Shown here: in pieces, positions 1 to 7,882 of the stretch
How positions within the stretch are numbered: the stretch's first letter is position 1
Layout of the letters: every line of letters starts with the position of its first letter
NCBI GenBank assembly: GCA_016218545.1
Contig: JACRDQ010000002.1
Location: forward strand, 1 to 64,000
Origin: Elusimicrobiota bacterium
GTDB taxonomy: Bacteria > Elusimicrobiota > Elusimicrobia > UBA1565 > UBA9628
Length of the DNA: 64,000 bases
Reading direction: 5' to 3'
Made by a program: the position numbers and the translations under genes
The notes under the pieces: model-generated
What the model saw: the letters and a program-made list of their open reading frames with translations, nothing else
What the model was told of the DNA's origin: nothing
The model's database searches: none

Positions 1-137
1 CCGGTGTAGAGCCCGCCTGCCTGGCGCAGGGTGCCCTGGTAGAGGATGCGCTGGGGCACGGCGGCCAAGCCGGGCTGGACGGCGAGGATGAGGGCGGCCA
101 GGGCCGCCAGGGTCCGGGAGAGCGCTTTGGTCTTCAT
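1..137 (-). CDS. Secreted protein, N-terminal fragment (partial)
   Basis: Only the first 45 codons lie in the window; the gene continues past base 1. It opens with MKTKALSRTLAALAALILAV, a typical Sec signal peptide (Lys residues followed by an Ala/Leu-rich core), with likely cleavage after the Ala-Ala near residues 25-26. The mature start contains PQRILYQGTL, resembling the 'P-x-x-I-x-Y-Q-G-x-L' opening of many secreted tail-fibre-like or lectin-like bacterial proteins; that link is inference from a short motif. It lies 13 bases downstream of the receiver gene on the same strand and may belong to the same operon. Function unknown. Confidence 0.6.
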   Translation of the reverse strand, partial: MKTKALSRTLAALAALILAVQPGLAAVPQRILYQGTLRQAGGLYT

Positions 138-150
138 CGGTGGCCCCGCA

Positions 151-528
151 TCATGGTTCGAGGAGTCCCGTCAGGCTCTCGATGCGCGCAAGGAGCTCGT
201 CTGGCTTGATGGGTTTGGTCATGTAGAGATCGGCCCCGGATTCCTTCAAGCCCTGAACCTGCTGTTCGGGCAGGTTCCGCACGGTCAGGAGGGCCACGGG
301 AAGGCTCCGGAAGCGGGTATCCTCGCGGATGCGGCGGCAGAGCTCAAGGCCCGTCATGCCCGGGAGGTTCCAGTCCAGGATGGCCAGGTCGCACCCCTGG
401 GCCTGCAGCGCCTGCCAGCCTGCCTCGGCGGACTCGGACCAGAGCACGACGTAGCCCTCGGGCTCGAGGATGCGCTTGATGATCCTGGCGAAATCGGGCT
501 CGTCCTCGACGATGAGCACCCTCTTCAT
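151..528 (-). CDS. Single-domain response regulator (receiver only)
   Basis: A 125-residue CheY-like receiver with no output domain. It shows the acidic pair in VEDEPDF (residues 7-13), the phospho-acceptor Asp in AILDWNLPG (about residue 51), a conserved Thr in LLTVRN and the Lys in MTKPIKP (about residue 105). Its ATG overlaps the stop of the upstream histidine kinase (ATGA, 525-528), so the two are translationally coupled and the kinase is the likely phosphodonor. Without a DNA-binding domain it must signal by protein contact or act in a phosphorelay. Confidence 0.93.
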   Translation of the reverse strand: MKRVLIVEDEPDFARIIKRILEPEGYVVLWSESAEAGWQALQAQGCDLAILDWNLPGMTGLELCRRIREDTRFRSLPVALLTVRNLPEQQVQGLKESGADLYMTKPIKPDELLARIESLTGLLEP

Positions 529-1919
529 TCGGCCCCTCCCGAGGGGAGAGTGAAGCGGAAGGTCGAGCCCCTGCCCGGGACGCTCTCGGCCCAGATCCTG
601 CCGCCGTGCGCCTCCACGATGGCCTTGCAGATGGACAGGCCCAGGCCCGTGCCCTTGGGGCCGCGAGCCTCGGCGCGCGCCTCCTTGACCTGCTCGAACT
701 TGTCGAAGACGCGGTCGAGGTCCGAGGCCTTGATGCCGATGCCGTTGTCCGAGACGCTGCAGACCGTCCCCTCGGACTCGGCGGACACGGTCACGGACAC
801 GCTTCCGCCCTTGGGCGTGAACTTGAGGGCGTTGGACACGAGGTTGACGAGGACCTGGCGCACCCGCTCTCCGTCCGCCGAGGCCCTGGCCAGGCCTGCC
901 CCGTCCGAGGGCCCGGAGAGGGCCACGCCGTTCTTCCGCGCCAAGGGGGAGAGGAAGGACACCACCTCCCGGGCCGCGGCCGCGAGGTCGAGGTCCGAGC
1001 GCTGGACGGAGAAGGAGCCCCGCTCGATCTTGGCCAGGTCGAGGAGGTCGGTCACGAAGCGCGAGAGCCGGCTCGTGTGCGTCCGGATGGCGGCCAGGTC
1101 CTCGAGCCAGCGGGAGGGGTCGCGCCCCTTGCCCTGCTCGTGCGCGATGAGCTCGAGAGTGGAGTCGATGGCCGCCAGGGGGCTCTTGAGCTCGTGGGTC
1201 ACGGAGGAGACAAAATCCTTCTTCATCTCGTCGAGCCGTTCGAGCTTCTCGGCCATGGCGTTGAACTCGCGGGATAGCCGGGCGATCTCGTCGGACCCTT
1301 CGACCGGGATGCGGGTCCTGAGCTTGCCCTGGCCGAGGAGCCCGGCAGCCGCGGCCAGCCTCGAGATGGGCCTGGTCAGAGAGACCGCGAGGATGGTCGA
1401 GGCGGCCAGGCCCGCGAGCACCATGGCCGCGGCTGTAACCGCGATGCGCCTGCGGGTGCGCGAGAGGCTCGCCTCGACCGAGGCCGCGACCCGGTCCAGG
1501 GAGGAGGCGACCACGACCTCGGCCACGGCACGCTCGCCGTCGGCCACGGTCTCCCTGAGGACCCGGGCCCCGGTGGGCTCGGGGGGCAGGGCCGAGAGGG
1601 GGACTCCGGTGAAGTCCTTGATGGAGTGAGCCGCGACCTGGGGGACGCCCTTGGCGTCGGGCACGACGACGTAAGCCAAGAGGACCTCGGGGTTCTTCTC
1701 AGGCAGGCTCAGGACGTAGTTGATGAGCATGAGGTCGTCCTGGCTGAGGTGGCTCTCCCGGGCCACCTGGGAGAGGGAGCGCAGGGAGGTCTCCTGGCGC
1801 TCCAGGGCCTCGTGGGAGAGGAAGCTCTTCTCGGTCCAGTAGAGGATGCCGCTGGTGGCGCCGACCACCAGGAGGACGAGGGTGCCGATGACCAGGCCGA
1901 AGCGGGTCTTGAGGTTCAT
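525..1919 (-). CDS. Membrane sensor histidine kinase (HAMP-HisKA-HATPase)
   Basis: A 464-residue kinase. Transmembrane helix 1 is at about residues 8-28, followed by a periplasmic sensor of about 130 residues, helix 2 at about 158-182, a HAMP linker, a HisKA H-box (SSVTHELKSPL, His about 243) and a HATPase_c domain with an N-box (LVNLVSNALKFTP), G1 (DNGIGI) and G2 (GTGLGLSICK). The sensor region has no recognisable family match. It is the fourth gene of an operon that also carries FlgD-like, PorV-like and TPR proteins, so it may monitor envelope assembly; that is inference. Its Shine-Dalgarno GGGGAGGC lies 7 bases upstream of the ATG but inside a perfect hairpin (1927-1945). Confidence 0.95.
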   Translation of the reverse strand: MNLKTRFGLVIGTLVLLVVGATSGILYWTEKSFLSHEALERQETSLRSLSQVARESHLSQDDLMLINYVLSLPEKNPEVLLAYVVVPDAKGVPQVAAHSIKDFTGVPLSALPPEPTGARVLRETVADGERAVAEVVVASSLDRVAASVEASLSRTRRRIAVTAAAMVLAGLAASTILAVSLTRPISRLAAAAGLLGQGKLRTRIPVEGSDEIARLSREFNAMAEKLERLDEMKKDFVSSVTHELKSPLAAIDSTLELIAHEQGKGRDPSRWLEDLAAIRTHTSRLSRFVTDLLDLAKIERGSFSVQRSDLDLAAAAREVVSFLSPLARKNGVALSGPSDGAGLARASADGERVRQVLVNLVSNALKFTPKGGSVSVTVSAESEGTVCSVSDNGIGIKASDLDRVFDKFEQVKEARAEARGPKGTGLGLSICKAIVEAHGGRIWAESVPGRGSTFRFTLPSGGAE

Positions 1920-1926
1920 GCCGCGA

Positions 1927-1945
1927 GCCTCCCCTGCGGGGAGGC
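1927..1945 (-). promoter_or_regulatory. Hairpin containing the kinase ribosome binding site
   Basis: Perfect 8-bp stem with a 3-base loop: GCCTCCCC-TGC-GGGGAGGC. On the transcribed (minus) strand the GGGGAGGC arm sits 7 bases before the kinase ATG at 1919 and is the only Shine-Dalgarno candidate, so the stem would hide the ribosome binding site. There is no U-run, so an intrinsic terminator is less likely. Confidence 0.5.
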
Positions 1946-1971
1946 GAGCATCGAGGGGGCGGATGCCGGCG

Positions 1972-3234
1972 TCATTTCCGCTCCCTCCTCGCCCTTTCCA
2001 GGGCCTTCCTCGCCTTGGGGTGGTCCGGGTCGACCCCGAGACAGTTGTTCCAGTACTCGATGGCCTCGCCGAGGTTGCCCAGGGAATAGGCTTTGAGGCC
2101 CCTGCGGTAGAGGTCCTGTCCCCACTCGCGCATGACGTTCTGATCGACCTTGCCCGGGACCGGCGCGGGCACCACCGCCTCGGCAGGCTCCGGAGCCGGG
2201 GCCCCGGCAGCGGCTTTGGGCTCGGGCCTGGGCGCCCGGGCCTTGGCGGGCTTGGCCGGCTTGGGCCGCAGAGGCGTCACCACGGGCTCGGGCTCTGAGG
2301 CGGGCGACCAGTCGATGGCCTCCTCTTTTGCGGTCTTGGCATAGGCCGAGGCGGCCTTGGGCTTGGCCAAGGCGAGGCTCTTCTCCACGCGGCTGAGGTA
2401 GAACGACGCCTCCGCGTTGCGCGGCTCTGCGGCCAGGACCTTGCGCCAGAGGGCGGCGGAATCCGCGAAGCGGTCCCTGCGATAGTGGTGGAAAGCCTGC
2501 ACCGCGGTCCAGAGGATGGAGGTCTTGTCCTTCTCGGCCTTGTCGATGGAGGAGGCCAGCTCCCTGATCTTGGCGACCTGCTCCGGGTCGGCGGCCCGGC
2601 GCACCATGTCCTTGGAGCCCTCGGACCAGAGTCCGGCGTTGTGGGCCTCGAGCAGGATGGCCTCCACCAGCGCTCCCGTCTTCATGCTGCCGGGCCACTG
2701 CCCCTGCCACTGCGGTTCCTGCGAGAGCGCGGGGTTGAGCTCGAGGATGCGCTTCTGGAGCGCGGCCTTGGCGCTGGAGAGCGGCTGCATGGCCTTGAAG
2801 GAGACCGGGGTCCTGAGCACCGCCGCCTCGTAGGCCTGGAAGGCTTCCTCGAGTTCGTCGACGTCCGCCAGCCGGCCGATGGCCGCGTCCATGGAGCGCT
2901 TCCAGTCCGCCACGGCCTCGTCCCTGGGGGCGCCGTCCGAGGTGGAGAGGTTGCGGATCTCCTCCATCAGGTGCTCTTTCTCCTTCAGGTTGGACGCTCC
3001 CTCGCTCCTGACCGCCTGGCGGGCGGCCTTGCGAAGCTGGTCCCGGGCTCCGGGGAAGGCGGGGTCCTCGAGGATGACGTCCATGAACCCCTCGAGCGCG
3101 GCCTCGTGCTTGCCCGCCTCCATGAGCGCGAGGCTGCGGTGGTAGAGCTTCTCGGCGCGGAAGGTGTACGCCTGGACCGCCACGGGGACCATGGCGGAGC
3201 ATGCGAGTGCCGCGAGGGAGCGTAGCCGGGTCAC
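1972..3234 (-). CDS. TPR-domain periplasmic protein
   Basis: A 420-residue protein with a signal peptide (MTRLRSLAALACSAMVPVAV, cleavage near QA-Y). Tetratricopeptide-type helices follow: AEKLYHRSLALMEAGKHEAA near residues 28-47, a middle unit (FHHYRRDRFADSAALWRKVL) and a C-terminal unit (LYRRGLKAYSLGNLGEAIEY). A Pro/Ala-rich linker (about residues 310-365) separates the last repeat. The GTG start overlaps the stop of the PorV-like gene (GTGA, 3231-3234). TPR proteins in such operons usually scaffold envelope complexes; the partner here is unknown but is plausibly the adjacent PorV-like or FlgD-domain protein. Confidence 0.85.
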   Translation of the reverse strand: MTRLRSLAALACSAMVPVAVQAYTFRAEKLYHRSLALMEAGKHEAALEGFMDVILEDPAFPGARDQLRKAARQAVRSEGASNLKEKEHLMEEIRNLSTSDGAPRDEAVADWKRSMDAAIGRLADVDELEEAFQAYEAAVLRTPVSFKAMQPLSSAKAALQKRILELNPALSQEPQWQGQWPGSMKTGALVEAILLEAHNAGLWSEGSKDMVRRAADPEQVAKIRELASSIDKAEKDKTSILWTAVQAFHHYRRDRFADSAALWRKVLAAEPRNAEASFYLSRVEKSLALAKPKAASAYAKTAKEEAIDWSPASEPEPVVTPLRPKPAKPAKARAPRPEPKAAAGAPAPEPAEAVVPAPVPGKVDQNVMREWGQDLYRRGLKAYSLGNLGEAIEYWNNCLGVDPDHPKARKALERARRERK

Positions 3235-4439
3235 CGGGACCTCTCGAGCGCGTCGCGGACCTGGCGCAGGAGCCGCAGGGCCTCCTTGTTGTTGGGGTCG
3301 AGGGTGAGGGCTTCGTCGAGGCTGAGCGCCGCCTCGTAGTGGCGGCTGTCCTGGATGAGGGCCCGGGCGCGGCGGATGAGCCCGGCTGCCTTCTCCTGGC
3401 CCGGCGTGAGGTGGGGGGTGGTCTCGATGGGCTCGCCGAAGCGCACGGAGACGCCCATGAGGTGGCCCATGCCCATCTTGCCGTGCTCGGAGAGGGCGTA
3501 GTCGACCTGCAGGAACTTGGCCTTGATGCCCAGGCCCACCCGCCAGCCCGCGCCCAGGGACTGGTGCGAGATGAAGCCTCCCCGCACGAAGAGGATGCGC
3601 TTGACCCCGTACTCGAGGCCCGCCGCGTAGCTGAACTCGTCGTAGACCGGCATCTTCACGTCCGCGGCCAGGGTGAAGGGGTCGCCGAAGAAGTAGGCGC
3701 CGTAGCTCAAGCCCAGGCCGTAGACCGTGGCAGGCTTGTCCCGCTCGCCGCCGAAGTCCGGACCGCGCCCCACGGACATGGCCGATCCCCCGATGCCGAA
3801 GGTGCCGCGGCCCAGGCTGCGGACGAAGAGGGCTCCGGCGTCGGCCATGACCGCTCCGGCCGAGACCGTGTCGAGCTCCGAGCGCGCGTATTTGGCCGCC
3901 GCGCCCACGAAGAGGCCCTGGCCCTGGTCCTCGGACGGGCCCGCGAGCCTCCGGGCGTAGACGGGCTTGATCGCGAAGTCGAGGGCCGCGACATCGCCCA
4001 CGCGCAGGCCCGAGTTGTCGTAGCCGTCGAACTTCTCGACCTGCAGGACCGTGCCGGAGAATCCGAAGGCCCCCCAGCGCCGGGTCGGGTGGGCGTAGGA
4101 GAGGTGCTGGAGGGAGATGTCCTCGTACAGGAGGTTGTAGCTGAAGGAGGCCTCAGGGTAGCGCAGGCGGGCGAGGCCCGCGGGGTTGAGGTACATGGCG
4201 GACATGGAGTCGTCGGCCAGCCCTGCGCCGGTCTCTCCCATGGCCAGGGACCTGGGGCTGGCGTTGATCCTGAGGAAGTTCATGGCCGTGCGGCCGGCGC
4301 CGGCCTGGAGACCCTCCGGGGCCATGAAGGAGATAAGAAGAAAGAAGAAGGAGATCGCCGACGAGACGGCGAACGGCTTCCCGCGAGAAGCCCCGGCCGC
4401 GGACCCGGGCTGCGCTCTGACGGGTTTCTCGCGGATCAT
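3231..4439 (-). CDS. PorV/PorQ-family outer-membrane protein with C-terminal TPR
   Basis: A 402-residue protein. The ATG at 4439 overlaps the stop of the upstream gene (ATGA), which sets the start; a hydrophobic leader follows (AISFFFLLISFMAPEGLQA). The mature start carries the PorV/PorQ hallmark: FLRINASPRSLAMGETGAGLADD, then MYLNPAGLARL. Alternating beta-strands through about residue 320 fit a FadL/PorV-type barrel. A short TPR-like tail (HYEAALSLDEALTLDPNNKEAL) follows. In Bacteroidetes, PorV serves type IX secretion; related proteins in Elusimicrobiota and neighbours lack a full T9SS, so the role here is open. Cotranscription with a FlgD-like-domain protein is consistent with cargo and outer-membrane partner roles. 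Confidence 0.85.
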   Translation of the reverse strand: MIREKPVRAQPGSAAGASRGKPFAVSSAISFFFLLISFMAPEGLQAGAGRTAMNFLRINASPRSLAMGETGAGLADDSMSAMYLNPAGLARLRYPEASFSYNLLYEDISLQHLSYAHPTRRWGAFGFSGTVLQVEKFDGYDNSGLRVGDVAALDFAIKPVYARRLAGPSEDQGQGLFVGAAAKYARSELDTVSAGAVMADAGALFVRSLGRGTFGIGGSAMSVGRGPDFGGERDKPATVYGLGLSYGAYFFGDPFTLAADVKMPVYDEFSYAAGLEYGVKRILFVRGGFISHQSLGAGWRVGLGIKAKFLQVDYALSEHGKMGMGHLMGVSVRFGEPIETTPHLTPGQEKAAGLIRRARALIQDSRHYEAALSLDEALTLDPNNKEALRLLRQVRDALERSR

Positions 4440-5806
4440 TTGATCACCATCAGCTTGCCGGTCTTGCGGTTCTCGCCCGAGGTCACTTCCCAGATGTAGA
4501 CCCCGCTGGCCACGACCTCGCCGGTCTGGTTCTTGAGGTCCCAGCGCTGGGGGGTGTCCGTCACCTCCATGTCGCGCACGAGCTCGCCGGAGACGGTGAA
4601 GATCCGGATCCTGCCCGAGGAGGGGAGGTTCGTGAAGCGGATGCCCTCGGCCCAGGTGCCGTAGCGGGCCGCGTTCCCCGCCCCGGGCCGGAACGGGACG
4701 GGGAAGGCGTAGGAGAGCGAGACGTCCGTGTCCGAGCCGCCCGCCAGGGAGTAGATGGAGAAGTGGTTGGTGGGCAGGACCACCCGGTTGAGCCCGAGGT
4801 CGAGGAGCGCGCGCGGCTGGCGCACCCAGAGCTGGGCGTCTTCGTCGAGCCGCCACATGGAGACGGTCTTGCTCCGGACGATGGGGGAGGTGCCGTCCAC
4901 CTTGCCGTCCGCGTTGGCGTCGTCGAAGGGGAGGATGATGGAGGCCTCGGCCAGGAGGGTGCCCGTGCGCGGCTCGAGGCTCGGGCCATAGGCGTCGATC
5001 CTGGCGGTCTTGAAGGGCGTGGCCACGGCCCCCATGTTGGCGGCCTGGGTCTCGTTGGCCGCGCGGATGGAGTCGTGCTGCACTCCGGTGCTGAGGATGA
5101 GGGTGTAGTCGGCCTCGAAAGCGCCGGCCGGCACCTGCACCAAGGTCCTGGGCTCCTGGGGTCTGACCGCGATGTTCTCGACCGTGGCATCGCGGGCCGT
5201 GGAGAAGGTCACCGTGGAGACCGCGGCCAAGGCCTGGCCGTTGATCTCCTCGGCGTCCGTGGACACCGTGAGCTCGAAGAGCGTGCCCTTGGGCCAGCCC
5301 GCGCCGAGGCTGACGTAGGCCGCCTGCTCCGTGGCCGAGTAGGTCAGCGTGTAGGCCTGGGGGGCTGAGATCGTGTTGCCCATGCTGTCGAAGACGGCCC
5401 TGACCTGCACCGAGCCGGGCAGGGTGGTCGAGGTCATCTCGTTGTTGAAGTAGACGCGCACCGAGTCCGCCGGCTTGAAGCCGTAGACCACGGAGTCGAC
5501 GGTGAGCGTGTTCGAGGAGCCGTCCGCGCCCGTGGTGCTGGTGCCTGCGGTGGAGACGGAGGGCACTTGGGAGAGGTAGCCCGCGAGCGTGCTGGTGTCG
5601 CCGTTGACCAGGGGGGAGAGGGCGATGAAAGGCTCGCCCATGGACTGGGTGACCTTGTAGTCCGAGCCCGTGAGGGTGGCGCCGAGCTCTCCGTGGACCG
5701 ACTTGATCAGGTCCCAGTCCCCGCCGTTGGAGACATAGGCGAGAGCGGAATGCGGGAGGAAGCACGAGAGCGCCAGGAAGGACCAAGCCAGGGTCGTGCG
5801 AGGCAC
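4436..5806 (-). CDS. Secreted protein with C-terminal FlgD/T9SS-like sorting domain
   Basis: A 456-residue secreted protein. The signal peptide is MPRTTLAWSFLALSCFLPHS with cleavage near ALA-Y. A Thr/Ser-rich middle with Ig-like beta-strands leads to a C-terminal domain of about 85 residues: FPVPFRPG near residue 370, then RIRIFTVSGELVRDME and GVYIWEVTSGENRKTGKLMV. This is the classic FlgD-Ig / type A sorting-like fold. The GTG start at 5806 is supported by a well-spaced promoter whose -10 lies 6 bases upstream, predicting a leaderless message. It is the first gene of a five-gene operon (5806 to 151). The substrate or binding function is not recognisable. Confidence 0.85.
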   Translation of the reverse strand: MPRTTLAWSFLALSCFLPHSALAYVSNGGDWDLIKSVHGELGATLTGSDYKVTQSMGEPFIALSPLVNGDTSTLAGYLSQVPSVSTAGTSTTGADGSSNTLTVDSVVYGFKPADSVRVYFNNEMTSTTLPGSVQVRAVFDSMGNTISAPQAYTLTYSATEQAAYVSLGAGWPKGTLFELTVSTDAEEINGQALAAVSTVTFSTARDATVENIAVRPQEPRTLVQVPAGAFEADYTLILSTGVQHDSIRAANETQAANMGAVATPFKTARIDAYGPSLEPRTGTLLAEASIILPFDDANADGKVDGTSPIVRSKTVSMWRLDEDAQLWVRQPRALLDLGLNRVVLPTNHFSIYSLAGGSDTDVSLSYAFPVPFRPGAGNAARYGTWAEGIRFTNLPSSGRIRIFTVSGELVRDMEVTDTPQRWDLKNQTGEVVASGVYIWEVTSGENRKTGKLMVIK

Positions 5807-5812
5807 GGTATA

Positions 5813-5841
5813 AGCATAAGGGAAGGATATGGAAGAATCAA
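5813..5841 (-). promoter_or_regulatory. Sigma-70-type promoter of the FlgD-domain/PorV operon (leaderless)
   Basis: On the minus strand: -35 TTGATT, 17-base spacer, -10 TATGCT, then 6 bases (TATACC) to the GTG start at 5806. The flanking 5840-5883 stretch is strongly AT-rich in a GC-rich genome and could act as an UP element. The spacing puts the transcription start at the start codon itself. Confidence 0.7.
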
Positions 5842-5883
5842 TATCACAATCGTGAACAAAATATTAACAATTAATGAATACTA

Positions 5884-6597
5884 CTAATCAAGACGCAAGC
5901 CCAAGCCCCACACGGTTTTGAGCTTTGTCTTGAGCGGAGGGACCTTGCGCCGCAGGCGGGCGATGAACTGGGCAAGGGTGATCTCATTGGCGCGGGTCGT
6001 CCTGACCGCCGAGGGCCAGAGGATTCTCATGAGCTCTTCTTTCCGGATGAGCTCACCGGCCCGGCCCAGCAGGGCTGCCAGGAGCGAGAATTCCTTGGGC
6101 GACAGGGGGACCTCTTCCTCCCTGCTGTTGCTTCTGACCAGGCACTTGTGAGCCTTGAGGTCCAGGACCACGCGCTCGTCGCCGGTGCGCAGGACCCAGG
6201 CACCGCTCGTCTTGCGGCGTCGCTCCATGGCCGAGACCAGGGCCTCGACCCTGGCAGCCAGGACCCTGGGGTCCACGGGCTTGATGAGGTACTCGACAGC
6301 GCCGGCCTTGAGGCCTTCGATGACGAAGGCCGGATTGGAGTAGACGCCCGTCACGGCCACGATGGGGATCTTGGAGGTTTGGGGGTGCAGCCTGGACTGG
6401 GCGAGGATGTCCCAGGGAGGCCTGGGGCTCAGGTCGAGGTCGAGCACCGCGGCCAGGACCGGGCCCGCTGCCATGAAGCCTGAGAGGTCCGGGAGGTGGT
6501 CGAGCACGCGCAGGGACACGCCGGCAGCGTCGAAATGCCGCTGGACGCTGTCAAGGAAGTCCGCATCCGTGGAGGCGACGAGGATCTCGCGGGCCAT
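5884..6597 (-). CDS. OmpR-type response regulator with winged-helix output
   Basis: A 237-residue protein with receiver and DNA-binding domains. The receiver (1-120) has the phospho-acceptor region VLDLDLSPRP (about residue 53), Thr in VAVTGVYS and Lys in YLIKPVDP. The N-terminal acidic pair is weak: VASTDADF in place of the usual D-D or E-D pair, so Mg2+ binding may be altered. The C-terminal winged helix (about 135-237) has PLSPKEFSLLAALL and ends KLKTVWGLGLRLD, a Trans_Reg_C signature. Its start is 1 base beyond the stop of the GlpD-like gene, so it is the last gene of the 11.1-5.9 kb operon and may autoregulate that cassette. Confidence 0.9.
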   Translation of the reverse strand: MAREILVASTDADFLDSVQRHFDAAGVSLRVLDHLPDLSGFMAAGPVLAAVLDLDLSPRPPWDILAQSRLHPQTSKIPIVAVTGVYSNPAFVIEGLKAGAVEYLIKPVDPRVLAARVEALVSAMERRRKTSGAWVLRTGDERVVLDLKAHKCLVRSNSREEEVPLSPKEFSLLAALLGRAGELIRKEELMRILWPSAVRTTRANEITLAQFIARLRRKVPPLKTKLKTVWGLGLRLD

Positions 6598-6598
6598 G

Positions 6599-7882
6599 TC
6601 AGTCCCTTGGGAAGGCCTTGCGGAAGGCCTCGCCTCCTCGCCCCGGGTCCGGGCCCGCGATGAGATGCCTCAAGACGTGATAGGCGAGCCTGGCGACCGA
6701 GACCGCGAGGCTCGCCAGCCTGCTGCGGCTCGCGGCGCGAGCCGGCCTCAGGGCCTGGGAGGGCGCGGCTCGGTCGAGCTTGGGCAGGACGGCTGCCACG
6801 GCCTCCTCGGCCATGGGCCGGTGGGAGGTGAGCTTGCCCCCGACCACGGTCACGAGGTTCTCGATGCCCTCGCGATCGTGGTCGATGACGCGGTAGTCCC
6901 TGGAGAGCAGGCTTCCGGCCAGGAGCTGGCGGAAGATGGGGCGCAGGCCCACCACGGTCCTTCCCGCGGCCGTCCCGTACCCTGGCAGGACCGTGGCCAG
7001 GCCGCGCCTCAGGCGCTGGGACTCCTCGGCCGTGGCCTCCAGCCGGTCCGGGCACCCCTGGTGCGGGTCGTCCGTGGGACCGACCCAGAACTCGCTTGCG
7101 CGCGGGTAGAGGCCGATGTAGCGGCCCGAAGGGTCCGGGAAGATGAGGCCGCAGGGAGGGGGCTCCTGGGGCACGATGAGGTGGGCTCCGCGCCTGAGGC
7201 AGAGGCGCACGGACCTGGCGCCGGCCAAGTCCGCAACTTCCTCGGCCCATGGCCCGGCTGCGTTGAGGAACGCGCGGCCGTAGAACTCCGCGGTCCCTCC
7301 GCCCTGGGTCCGCACCCGGGCCGCGACCACGCGGCCGGACCTGACCGCGAAGCTCGAGACCGGGCGGCCTTCCAGGACCTCGCCTCCGCGGGCCCGGCCC
7401 TCGTCGAGGAGCGCCTTGACGAGGCCGGGCACGTCCGCACGCCACTCGTCGAAGGCGAGGCTGCCGAGGAGTCCGCGCCCCTCCAGGGCCGGCATGCGTT
7501 CGAGGGTCTCCTCCGCCGTGAGCCGGAAGTGCCCCGGGCTCGAACGCTCCCGGGCGAAGCGGTCGTAGTACTCGAGGAGGCTCTCCACCAGGCCCAGGCC
7601 CAGCCGGTGGCCGCGGTAGACCGGCCAGAGGAAGACCTGCCTGCTCAGCAGGCCCGGCCTCTCCCGGAGCAGGGCCGCGATCTCGCGGCACATCTCCAGG
7701 GAGGTGGTCGCGTCGTGGGCCAGGTAGCGCAGCCCTCCGTGGAAGAGCCCGCTCGTCACCGCGGTCGTGGCGGACCCCGCGGCCGCGCGCTCCAGCAGGC
7801 AGACCGAGAGCCCGGCCTCGGCCGCGGCCTTGAAGGCCGCGGCCCCCGCGATGCCGCCGCCGATGATGACTAGGTCGCGCAC
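6599..7882 (-). CDS. FAD-dependent oxidoreductase, glycerol-3-phosphate dehydrogenase-like
   Basis: A 427-residue flavoprotein of the DAO/GlpD superfamily. The N-terminal Rossmann motif is VIIGGGIAGAAAFKAA, followed by the family signature SGLFHGGLRYLAHD (about residue 47) and a C-terminal FAD motif VVGGKLTSHRP. It is about 70-100 residues shorter than classic GlpD and seems to lack most of the C-terminal helical domain. The GTG at 7882 is the first usable start in frame; it overlaps the upstream GMC oxidase gene by 13 bases. It probably oxidises sn-glycerol-3-phosphate or a related 2-hydroxyacid or polyol phosphate, passing electrons to quinone; the substrate is inferred from family only. 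Its pairing with a fatty-alcohol-oxidase-like enzyme suggests lipid turnover. Confidence 0.82.
   Translation of the reverse strand: MRDLVIIGGGIAGAAAFKAAAEAGLSVCLLERAAAGSATTAVTSGLFHGGLRYLAHDATTSLEMCREIAALLRERPGLLSRQVFLWPVYRGHRLGLGLVESLLEYYDRFARERSSPGHFRLTAEETLERMPALEGRGLLGSLAFDEWRADVPGLVKALLDEGRARGGEVLEGRPVSSFAVRSGRVVAARVRTQGGGTAEFYGRAFLNAAGPWAEEVADLAGARSVRLCLRRGAHLIVPQEPPPCGLIFPDPSGRYIGLYPRASEFWVGPTDDPHQGCPDRLEATAEESQRLRRGLATVLPGYGTAAGRTVVGLRPIFRQLLAGSLLSRDYRVIDHDREGIENLVTVVGGKLTSHRPMAEEAVAAVLPKLDRAAPSQALRPARAASRSRLASLAVSVARLAYHVLRHLIAGPDPGRGGEAFRKAFPRD

Noticed and set aside
46..1629. Long plus-strand open frame of 527 codons
   Set aside because: Antisense shadow of the kinase and receiver genes caused by high GC; no domain motif, whereas the minus strand shows full kinase signatures.
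3231..5786. 851-residue fusion of an Arg/His/Gly-rich region with the PorV-like protein
   Set aside because: The first 449 residues are an out-of-frame reading of the FlgD-domain gene; the real start is the ATG at 4439 in an ATGA overlap.
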